In this document: one piece after another, positions 18,634 through 26,046 of the stretch
How the letters are laid out: the number at the start of each line of letters is the position of its first letter
How positions within the stretch are numbered: the stretch's first letter is position 1
Assembly (NCBI RefSeq): GCF_040513375.1
Contig: NZ_JBEVTG010000003.1
Span: 248,001 to 312,000, forward strand
Length of the DNA: 64,000 bases
DNA from: Flagellimonas_B algarum
GTDB taxonomy: Bacteria > Bacteroidota > Bacteroidia > Flavobacteriales > Flavobacteriaceae
Reading direction: 5' to 3'
Position numbers and translations under genes: made by a program
Notes under the pieces: model-generated
The model's input: the letters and a program-made list of their open reading frames with translations, nothing else
Told to the model about the DNA's origin: nothing
Databases searched by the model: none

Positions 18634-19948
18634 AGGTTATGATGATCCGTGCCCTAAAATCCTCATGGGCTTCACCCTGAAGGACCAATCGGTTCACGGT
18701 TTCGTTGTATTGTTCGTTGAAAAGCACCAAAGCCGTTTCGGTTTCTGGGCGTTCATTCAATTTTTCATCCAAGAAGATGCCGATGGGGATTTCATAGGTG
18801 GCGGTATCGAATTCTTCATTTTCGCCTATCAACACCCCTTCGACTAGGCCGTTTGCCGTACGGATCTCTTCAATGATGACATTGTTCGCATCGAGTATGG
18901 AAGTCACTAAGGTGTCGCGCAAGGGTGTAAAATCGGTGACGCTTGCCTTTAGGGGTCGAATTTGTAGAATGGCGCTCAATACCGTACCCGTACCCGATAT
19001 GTTGTAGATCGATTTGATATTGGGAAAGGTGGCCTTAAGGGCAAAACCCGTTCCGGATTGGATAAAGGCGAGATCATCGCTGTCATGACTCTTCAATTCG
19101 ATTTCTTGGTCCGATAAAGATGAAAGAGGGCCTTCGGGGGTGGCCCTGACGTTATGGAAGGCAACCGGGGTGTTCGGAAAGGGGTTGATGACCAGGTCCA
19201 AGGTTTCTTCGTTATCATCGAATTCATCCGGTACCTGATAATAAAACCGCAGGTAGGTGTTCTCTTGGTTCCGTGAAAACCCGATGACACTACCGTTGTC
19301 GTCGGCCCCTGGAATGAGGGCCAACCCTGGGAACACCTCCCTTAAATCATCGTTGTTCGAAATGGCATCCTCGGTGATCTGGTCAAAAATTTCCTGCCCA
19401 AAGGTTAGGGGAAGCGAAAGGTGCAGCGAATCCTCATCGAAAGGTTCCGGTCTGAAGTTCCGGCTCAGAATAGGAACGCTATCGAAATCCAAGGTGCTGG
19501 TATTGAAAAAAAAGTCCCCTTCAGGCACCACATCTTCGGTCAATCGGTGTACGTTGATCTGCAGGCTCGCGGTAGTATCCTGGTAAAAATAGCCGTCGTA
19601 CCCCAAGATGAGGGCGACACTGTCGAGTTCCGCTTCGGGGTCGATTTCGAAGGGGCCGTTCACCGATTCGACTACCGCAGCGACCAATTCGAAATAGGAT
19701 TGCGCCTCGACCTCTCCAAAATAATCCTCGGTATACTTGCCGAACAACAAGCGATCGGAATCGGAAGAATTGATGCTGTCGAATCGAAAGGTCGATAGTT
19801 CAAGGTCAAAGGTATCCAACACGATCAACCGTACGTTCGAGTTGACAAAATTCTGACCCACCTCCAGGGTAGGGATCTCACGCGATTCGACAGAACAGGC
19901 AAGCACGGCCATTACGGATATCAAGACGTACCAAAAGGGTTTGTTCAT
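18614..19948 (-). CDS. DUF4270 family lipoprotein
   Basis: 444 residues with lipobox VLAC (Cys18). The beginning of the mature protein (VGQNFVNSNVRLIVLDTFDLELSTFRFDS) and LFGKYTEDYFGEVEAQSYFEL fit DUF4270, an envelope family common in Bacteroidota with no known biochemical role. It reads divergently from the DUF6268-like gene at 20148; the 199 bases between hold promoters but no recognisable gene. It is the first gene of the minus-strand series running down to the efflux pump, although the 141-base gap at 17224-17364 may separate transcripts. Confidence 0.8.
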   Translation of the reverse strand: MNKPFWYVLISVMAVLACSVESREIPTLEVGQNFVNSNVRLIVLDTFDLELSTFRFDSINSSDSDRLLFGKYTEDYFGEVEAQSYFELVAAVVESVNGPFEIDPEAELDSVALILGYDGYFYQDTTASLQINVHRLTEDVVPEGDFFFNTSTLDFDSVPILSRNFRPEPFDEDSLHLSLPLTFGQEIFDQITEDAISNNDDLREVFPGLALIPGADDNGSVIGFSRNQENTYLRFYYQVPDEFDDNEETLDLVINPFPNTPVAFHNVRATPEGPLSSLSDQEIELKSHDSDDLAFIQSGTGFALKATFPNIKSIYNISGTGTVLSAILQIRPLKASVTDFTPLRDTLVTSILDANNVIIEEIRTANGLVEGVLIGENEEFDTATYEIPIGIFLDEKLNERPETETALVLFNEQYNETVNRLVLQGEAHEDFRARIIITYAIYEE

Positions 19949-20147
19949 TCTTTTTTTGTGACAAATAAAATCCTAAGGTGCGCGCTAACGAACTATATTA
20001 TACTAGGCAGCCAAAAATGGCGACCAGCAACGGCTTTTTCCCTATAAATTCTTGCGAATGCCATACGTAGAGCAAAACTCCCCATTGATCGTCACAATGC
20101 GCTTCTTGGTATAATTTATTTAGTAGGGCTGGGGGCTACCCATAGTT

Positions 20148-21035
20148 TTGGCAAAAAATAAATCGTTGAGATACGCAATGTACATGGGCTTGTTTTGGAT
20201 GGCCACCTTCAGTGCTTTGGGACAAGAAGGCGGACTAGGGCTTCGTTTCGGGTTCGACTATGGCACGGCGCCGAGTCTTGGCAACCATTACCTGGAAACC
20301 TATTCCTATGCGCTCGCCAGCGAAAACGATTGGTCGTGGGGCGGAACACGGCTGCAACTCGCGTATACGCACACGAATTTCAGTTTCTTTCAGGTGGAGG
20401 GACTTACAAATCCCTCAGACTATGAAAAACTACACCGATTGGATCTAGCACTCGAAACGACCAAGAAACTTGGGGCTGATTGGGCATTGTTCGCCAGCTT
20501 GACACCCCAATTGGCTTCCGACCTCAGTGGATCACTATCCGAAGCTGATTTTGTCTGGCAATACGGGTTTCAAATCGAAAAATCGTGGCAGAAGACCGGG
20601 TTTCGCGTTGGGGTCGAACGGAATACACGTCTCGGTGCCCCGCGCTTTGTGCCGATGGTCGCTTTTTGGCACCGGGTCAATTCACAATTGACCATGCGAT
20701 TGGGTTTTCCCGAAAGTCGATTGTCTTACACCTTGAACGAACGGCATAGCCTGTCTGCAACTGCGGAGCAACAAGGAACGTTTTACCATATCGGGAATGG
20801 ATTTTCGAATGGGTTTGGACAAAGCTTTGAAGCGACTCGCTTGGTATTCAGCCAAGTCGATCTATCGTTGCGACATCATTACAAATTACAGGAACGGATC
20901 GAAGTCGTATCCCGCATCGGGTTGCTTGCCACCCCTCAATTGGAGGTGGAAACGCTTTCCGGTACCGACTTGCTTGATTTCGAGCCAGACGGCTCGGTGT
21001 TCTTTTCAATGGGATTGACCTATAATTTAAACTAA
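20148..21035 (+). CDS. outer membrane beta-barrel, DUF6268-like paralogue
   Basis: 295 residues from a TTG start, which gives a charged signal peptide (MAKNKSLRYAM...) ending at ALGQ. The first ATG at 20178 would leave a signal peptide with no positive charge. Strand patterns resemble the protein encoded at 16309-17223; both end with LLDLEP or LLDFEP followed by a short final strand. It precedes the Kelch lipoprotein gene by five bases and belongs with it. It lies opposite the DUF4270 gene. Confidence 0.6.
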   Translation: MAKNKSLRYAMYMGLFWMATFSALGQEGGLGLRFGFDYGTAPSLGNHYLETYSYALASENDWSWGGTRLQLAYTHTNFSFFQVEGLTNPSDYEKLHRLDLALETTKKLGADWALFASLTPQLASDLSGSLSEADFVWQYGFQIEKSWQKTGFRVGVERNTRLGAPRFVPMVAFWHRVNSQLTMRLGFPESRLSYTLNERHSLSATAEQQGTFYHIGNGFSNGFGQSFEATRLVFSQVDLSLRHHYKLQERIEVVSRIGLLATPQLEVETLSGTDLLDFEPDGSVFFSMGLTYNLN

Positions 21036-21040
21036 GGATA

Positions 21041-22057
21041 ATGATAATGACACATTTTGTTTTACGATGGAACCGTTGGTTTCGACCGATCTTGCTATTG
21101 GCCCTTGTACTTTGCACGGCCTGCTCCACTAGTGACGATGATAGTGGGGATGAAATCGGCAATTGGGTCGATCGCTCGGTATTCGATGGTACCCCAAGAA
21201 GTGGTGCTTTTGCCTTTACTGTCGGAAATTTTGGGTACATGGGTACCGGATATGATGGCGATGATCGGCTGTCGGATGTTTGGGTTTATGATCTAGAGAA
21301 CAATTTCTGGGCACAATTGGCCGATTTTCCAGGAATTCCCAGAAGTGCTGCAGTTGCTTTTGCGATTAATGACCAGGGTTATGTCGGTCTCGGCTATGAC
21401 GGTGATGACGAGCTGGCCGATTTTTATCGTTTTGATATCGCTTCCAATAGTTGGGATAGCATCACCCCCTTCGCCGGAACCGCCCGAAGGGGCGCCATCG
21501 CATTCAGTTCACCCACCCTAGGCTATGTAGGAACGGGCTTCGATGGGGATAATGATAAAAAAGATTTTTGGCGCTTTGACCCCAGTGATAACAGTTGGCA
21601 GGAACTGGTCGGTTTCGGTGGTACCAAACGGCGTGACGCAACCACCTTCACCATTGGGGATAAGGTGTATTTGGGGACCGGTGTCTCCAATGGCCAATTT
21701 CAAACCGATTTTTGGTCGTTCGACCTCAATAGCGAACAATGGACCGCCTTGTTGGATCTTGATGATGACGAAGACAACTTCATCTTACGCAACAACGCCG
21801 TGGGGTTCAGCATTGGGGACCGAGGTTATTTTGCCACAGGTGATAGCGGGTTCGGGGCTTCTTCCGATGTTTGGGAGTACAACCCCGCCACGGATCTTTG
21901 GGAAGAGAAAACGGCCTATGAGGGGACCACGAGGCAAGGAGCCGTGGCTTTTTACAATGGGACCCGGGCCTTTCTAGGACTAGGGCGGAGCGGCAACCTG
22001 TATCTTGATGATAACCGTGAGTTTTTTCCGTTGGAGGAAGAGGACGAAGATGATTGA
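21041..22057 (+). CDS. Kelch-repeat lipoprotein
   Basis: 338 residues with lipobox CTAC (Cys28). About five Kelch-type repeats follow, each with a GYVGTGYDG-like blade and a D-x-W-x-Y/F-x-P/L-x-x-N-x-W strand, as in DVWVYDLENNFWAQL and DFWRFDPSDNSWQEL; they should fold into a beta-propeller. The C-terminus is a run of acidic residues. It is exported to the outer membrane, is coupled to the DUF6268-like barrel, and may serve as a surface-binding or sensing domain for the nearby two-component system (inference). Confidence 0.85.
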   Translation: MIMTHFVLRWNRWFRPILLLALVLCTACSTSDDDSGDEIGNWVDRSVFDGTPRSGAFAFTVGNFGYMGTGYDGDDRLSDVWVYDLENNFWAQLADFPGIPRSAAVAFAINDQGYVGLGYDGDDELADFYRFDIASNSWDSITPFAGTARRGAIAFSSPTLGYVGTGFDGDNDKKDFWRFDPSDNSWQELVGFGGTKRRDATTFTIGDKVYLGTGVSNGQFQTDFWSFDLNSEQWTALLDLDDDEDNFILRNNAVGFSIGDRGYFATGDSGFGASSDVWEYNPATDLWEEKTAYEGTTRQGAVAFYNGTRAFLGLGRSGNLYLDDNREFFPLEEEDEDD

Positions 22058-22124
22058 TTCCCATGTCCAAATAAAAGTAAGAACCGATTGTGTTTTGTTT
22101 TGTGTTGATAGATTCGATTGGATC

Positions 22125-22155
22125 ACCGCGTTCCCCAGGGTAAGGGGAACGCGGT
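22125..22155 (+). promoter_or_regulatory. 12-bp perfect hairpin before the DUF4907 gene
   Basis: ACCGCGTTCCCC (22125-22136) pairs perfectly with GGGGAACGCGGT (22144-22155) around a seven-base loop. Only TTT follows, and the ATG at 22169 is 13 bases downstream. It could be a terminator or attenuator between the Kelch and DUF4907 genes, or an mRNA processing or stability hairpin. Confidence 0.55.
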
Positions 22156-22168
22156 TTAAGTAAAGAAC

Positions 22169-22519
22169 ATGGTAAAAGCGAAGTATGCCTTATGGGGCTT
22201 GGGAGCCCTATTGTTGATGGTGATGCTCTGGAGACTTTTCATTCGGGCGGAGGCACCCGGGAAGGTTGAAGAAGGGGCACCCTATGAATTGGTGGTTGAG
22301 AGAAACCCCCATCATGGGCATTGGCGCTATGAGATCCATATTGAGGGTCGAATGATGCTGAGACAAGAATGGATCCCTGGGGTGAACGGCCACCAAAACT
22401 TTCGGGATAAGGAAGAGGCGGGCCGAATCGGGCAACTGGTTTTGGAAAAACTTCTAAAAGGCCATCCGCCCGGCATCAGTCGGAAAGAACTCATTGAAAA
22501 CGGGATTTCGTTCAAATGA
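22169..22519 (+). CDS. DUF4907-like membrane-anchored protein
   Basis: 116 residues with one N-terminal hydrophobic segment (about 6-25) and a small extracytoplasmic domain. MMLRQEWIPGVNGHQNFRDKEEAGRIG and the C-terminal helix ending in KELIENGI fit DUF4907, which in other Bacteroidota lies beside Kelch proteins. Function unknown. It starts after the hairpin at 22125-22155 and is followed after 18 bases by the sensor kinase gene, so the three downstream genes probably share a transcript. Confidence 0.7.
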   Translation: MVKAKYALWGLGALLLMVMLWRLFIRAEAPGKVEEGAPYELVVERNPHHGHWRYEIHIEGRMMLRQEWIPGVNGHQNFRDKEEAGRIGQLVLEKLLKGHPPGISRKELIENGISFK

Positions 22520-22537
22520 TCGTATTTTTAAACGTAG

Positions 22538-23599
22538 TTGGAAACTTTGAAGAAAACAAGAAGGATTAAAGAGGTCTGGATCCATGTCATCATATGGATC
22601 TGTTTCCTATCCTTACCCTTAGGGATCGGATATGCTAAAATCGGGGAGATCGACCCCAATTTTTTGCCCCGCGCCGTATTCAACCCGATATTTTTAGTGT
22701 ACATCAATTACCTGTACCTCGTACCGAAGTTTTTGTTGAAGAAAAAATTATGGACCTATCTCTTTCTTTCGGTATTGATCATCGTGGTCTTCAACACCGT
22801 CATCAACCGCTGGTTCTTTCCGGTTCCCATTCAACGGTTGATCGATTTGACCGACGGCCTGCGAACCCCCGAAGAAGATTTTCGAATGGCCCCGTTGCGC
22901 CAATTGCCCTACGCGATGACCTTGATTTTTTCACTGGCCTTTTATCTTTTGGGGGGTATTCTTGGGTTGACCAAGGACTTTTACCGCAGAGACCGCATGA
23001 ATCGCGAGATTTTGGTGCAAAAGAAAGAGACCGAATTGGAATTCTTGAAAGCGCAGTTAAACCCGCATTTTCTGTTCAATTCGCTCAATGGGATCTATTC
23101 GATGGTACGCAACAAGTCGCGGGAAGCACCAGAGGCGGTCATTGCCTTATCGGAGCTCATGCGTTATATGTTATATGAGACCAAAGGCGATGTGGTACCC
23201 TTGTCAAAAGAAATCGATTACATCAAAAATTACGTGCAGTTGCAACGCTATCGGTTGCAGGACTGTAGCGAAGTGAAGTTGGCCATAAAAGGGGAATATC
23301 AGGATAAAAAAATACCGCCTCTGCTACTGATTCCCTTTGTGGAGAATGCTTTCAAATACGGCACCAATTTCAAAGGATTGACCGATGTGAAGATCCGGCT
23401 CGAGATCATAGACAACGATCTCTTTTTCAGTGCAAAGAACCGGATCAACGATTACCGGAAAGACAAGATCAATTCGGGTATCGGTCTAAAGAACATCGCG
23501 AATAGGCTCCAATTGCTTTTTCCTGACAACCATGCCTTGAAAATCGATAAGGAGAACGGCAGTTACCTGGTCGAACTCGAAATAAATTTGGCAACATGA
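22538..23599 (+). CDS. LytS-family sensor histidine kinase
   Basis: Four N-terminal membrane segments (about residues 15-32, 48-67, 71-92 and 123-143) precede a His_kinase domain with NPHFLFNSLNGIYSM, in which His177 is the phosphorylation site, and an HATPase domain (IPPLLLIPFVENAFKYGTNF; SGIGLKNIANRL). The sensor lacks a large extracytoplasmic domain, so the signal may come from a partner such as the DUF4907 or Kelch protein. An in-frame TAG lies directly before the TTG at 22538 and there is no early ATG, so the start is TTG. It overlaps the regulator gene by four bases. Confidence 0.9.
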   Translation: METLKKTRRIKEVWIHVIIWICFLSLPLGIGYAKIGEIDPNFLPRAVFNPIFLVYINYLYLVPKFLLKKKLWTYLFLSVLIIVVFNTVINRWFFPVPIQRLIDLTDGLRTPEEDFRMAPLRQLPYAMTLIFSLAFYLLGGILGLTKDFYRRDRMNREILVQKKETELEFLKAQLNPHFLFNSLNGIYSMVRNKSREAPEAVIALSELMRYMLYETKGDVVPLSKEIDYIKNYVQLQRYRLQDCSEVKLAIKGEYQDKKIPPLLLIPFVENAFKYGTNFKGLTDVKIRLEIIDNDLFFSAKNRINDYRKDKINSGIGLKNIANRLQLLFPDNHALKIDKENGSYLVELEINLAT

Positions 23600-24333
23600 A
23601 TTGTATCATTATCGATGATGAGCCCTTGGCCATCAATATCATCAAATCGTATTGTGAGGATATCGGGGGGGTGACCCTACTAGGGACCTTTACCAACCCT
23701 TTGGAGAGTGTTTCATTGATCCAATCAAAGCAAGTTGATTTGGTGTTCTTGGACATTGAAATGCCACAGATCACCGGTATCGAATTCGTCAAATCAATCG
23801 ATACGAAACCATTGTTCGTATTCACGACCGCTTATCCTGAATATGCCATTGACGGTTTTGATCTCAATGCGGTCGATTACCTGGTGAAACCCATCCCTTT
23901 TCCCCGTTTCGTCAAGGCGATCAACCGGGCGAAGGGGTTGATGAAGTTGAAAGATGGCAATGTTATGGGACAAGAGGGCAACCTCGCCCCGGCCATGGGA
24001 AGTGTGACAGCGGAAAACCAATTCATTTTTGTGAAATCGGATTATGGGAACGTCAAGATCCGGTTGGACGACATTACCCACATCCAAGGCTTGAAAGATT
24101 ACTTGAAAATACATGTCGATATCGAAAAAAAGCCGATCCTGACCCTCATGAGTTTTAAGGACATCGAATCCAAATTATCGAGTGCGAACTTCATGCGCGT
24201 CCACCGTTCCTTTATCGTCAATATCCATAAAATACATTCCGTGCAGCGCAGTAAGATCGTCATTGACGATATCCGTATTCCGATAGGGGATAGCTACAAG
24301 GCTGGCTTCTTTGATCGTTTGGGCTTGGGGTAA
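23596..24333 (+). CDS. LytTR-family response regulator
   Basis: The receiver domain (residues 1-115) has the acidic pocket IIIDDEP and phosphorylation site Asp53 in FLDIEMP. A LytTR DNA-binding domain (about 138-240) shows the usual FMRVHRSFIVN segment. Its start overlaps the kinase stop by four bases, a standard cognate pair. Targets cannot be seen. It converges with the secretion operon that ends at 24348, with only 14 bases between. Confidence 0.93.
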   Translation: MNCIIIDDEPLAINIIKSYCEDIGGVTLLGTFTNPLESVSLIQSKQVDLVFLDIEMPQITGIEFVKSIDTKPLFVFTTAYPEYAIDGFDLNAVDYLVKPIPFPRFVKAINRAKGLMKLKDGNVMGQEGNLAPAMGSVTAENQFIFVKSDYGNVKIRLDDITHIQGLKDYLKIHVDIEKKPILTLMSFKDIESKLSSANFMRVHRSFIVNIHKIHSVQRSKIVIDDIRIPIGDSYKAGFFDRLGLG

Positions 24334-24347
24334 GTAAGGACTTTGTT

Positions 24348-24866
24348 TCAATGCAGCTGTTCCAAAAAAACCTGGGCCTTGAGATAGGATCGTCGTGATT
24401 TACGTTTCCGGTCTTTTTCAAAATGCACATGGGTAACCGCCCCGAAACCCGCATTGTTTTCGATGCTATTGAGAACTTGGAGCATATCGCCGTACGACCC
24501 TTCCAACTCGAAAATAAAGGTCTCTATCGAATTCGCGTCGGTTTCGACGGTGTGGGGCAAGTCGAATTTCAACACATTGACATTGTGCATCGCGGATTTT
24601 TGGTTTAAAAAATCCAGAAACTGGTTTTGAAGCGTGCCGTCACCTAAATTCAATTGGGCTAGCTGTGCGTTGATCCAATGTTCTTTTTGGGACAGCTTTC
24701 GCACTTGTTGGGGAATGGCACTGACCTTTTCATATTTTTCAAGGTTGTCGTAATAGGCCTTTGAGGTGGCTATGGTTTTTTTAATACCGAATTGATAGCA
24801 GATGAAGAGCATGAATAGCACCCCGGTGACGAGCAATCTGATTTTTTTATTCGCTAGCATGGGCAC
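24348..24866 (-). CDS. PilO/GspM-like assembly protein
   Basis: 172 residues with one N-terminal membrane helix (about 8-26), a coiled-coil region and a C-terminal ferredoxin-like half (SIETFIFELEGSYGDMLQVLN). This is the PilO/GspM architecture, the inner membrane alignment subcomplex of type IV pili and type II secretion. It overlaps the preceding PilM/PilN-like gene by 20 bases and is the last gene of the half-operon from 30552. Confidence 0.7.
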   Translation of the reverse strand: MPMLANKKIRLLVTGVLFMLFICYQFGIKKTIATSKAYYDNLEKYEKVSAIPQQVRKLSQKEHWINAQLAQLNLGDGTLQNQFLDFLNQKSAMHNVNVLKFDLPHTVETDANSIETFIFELEGSYGDMLQVLNSIENNAGFGAVTHVHFEKDRKRKSRRSYLKAQVFLEQLH

Positions 24867-26046
24867 TGATTTTTAAGGTGAAATTCGCTGTGTTGGTAGA
24901 AATCGATCCATAATCCACAATCGAAATTTGGGCGACCCATGGCAAATCCTCGATTTGCTTAGTCCATATGGTAAATCCAAGTTTGTCCTTGGTTTGGCCT
25001 GAAACCAGATACACGTTCTTTTCGATCAGAATGGGTTTGTTGGGTTTTAAGGGTGATTCGAGAGGATGGAATTGCAATTCGGTCAGCGAGATGGTGTTCG
25101 GAACGGATTTTCCGAGTTCATTCAAATACAAGGTACTTTGGGATCCTTTCGTATTCAAGATGCGTCCCAGCTGTACCTCTTTTGCCGTGACCCTTTCTTG
25201 TAAGGCCGATAGGGTGGTGTTTTTACCATTGGCTTCGCTTAGCCCTGCGACCAGGATTTCGTTTTTTTCAAAATAGTGCTGGAACACCAAAAAATTACAC
25301 AACAAAAGCAGCAAGAAAAAACCAAGACCAGCGCGCAATCCGATATTGAACAAACGTTCGGCCATGAATGTACTTTTCAAACCCTCGTTGGTTTGAATCA
25401 AATTGCCCCGATGCCGTTCTGTTTTAAGCTGGCCCAACACACTCGCGAAAGCCAATAGGAAGGTGTTCGCAAACGATAGTCCGCCAATGGTCAGGGTTTC
25501 AACAGCCTTGGAATCGGATGTGAAGGATATCGCGGAATCCGTAAAATCCATTTTAAAATTCGAGCCGGTCAATCCAGCATCTGCGTAAGATTGAAGCAGT
25601 ATTGCATCGTTCGCTCCAAGAGTAAGGCGAAGTGGGGAATAGCCGGATTTTACAAATTCCTCCAAAAGCGTATCGACAGCATCCTTCCTACATATCGATA
25701 CCATGCCATGGGTGACCCTTAGTGTCGTTTGATAGTAGAACTTATCCAAATCCAAATTAGGAAAAGCTTGCAATACGATGTCTTCTGGCTTCGATTCCGC
25801 TTGTACGACCAGCGTCCTTGTCAAGACCTTGGTAGTATTTAGCGTTACTAACAACGGTTTGTTTTTGTCAATCGATTCTATGATATCCTCCAACCGTTGG
25901 GCGGTATAAGTGGCTATGACCTCGAGTTCCCCTTTTCGATACTCCATGACCAATAGCGCAAAATGCAGCGCATCTTCGATCTCGAAAACCTCTAAGGCGA
26001 AATAACGTTTGCCATATATCCTATTTTCTATGGACTTGGTGGCCAT
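24847..26046 (-). CDS. fused PilM/PilN-like (GspL-type) assembly protein
   Basis: 399 residues. Residues 1-215 form a cytoplasmic actin-like part such as GspL or PilM; one membrane segment lies near 230-255, followed by a coiled coil and a small periplasmic domain that resembles PilN (SVPNTISLTELQFHPLES; KDKLGFTIWTKQIEDLP). The single polypeptide thus combines PilM and PilN, as GspL does. I do not see intact ATP-binding motifs in the cytoplasmic half. It ends adjacent to the PilO-like gene and begins one base from the secretin stop. Confidence 0.7.
   Translation of the reverse strand: MATKSIENRIYGKRYFALEVFEIEDALHFALLVMEYRKGELEVIATYTAQRLEDIIESIDKNKPLLVTLNTTKVLTRTLVVQAESKPEDIVLQAFPNLDLDKFYYQTTLRVTHGMVSICRKDAVDTLLEEFVKSGYSPLRLTLGANDAILLQSYADAGLTGSNFKMDFTDSAISFTSDSKAVETLTIGGLSFANTFLLAFASVLGQLKTERHRGNLIQTNEGLKSTFMAERLFNIGLRAGLGFFLLLLLCNFLVFQHYFEKNEILVAGLSEANGKNTTLSALQERVTAKEVQLGRILNTKGSQSTLYLNELGKSVPNTISLTELQFHPLESPLKPNKPILIEKNVYLVSGQTKDKLGFTIWTKQIEDLPWVAQISIVDYGSISTNTANFTLKISAHASE

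Noticed and set aside
20051..20059. Copy of the half-site CTTGCGAAT seen at the aceB regulator
   Set aside because: Only one half is present with no inverted partner, far from the regulator, between DUF4270 and DUF6268-like genes; likely chance.
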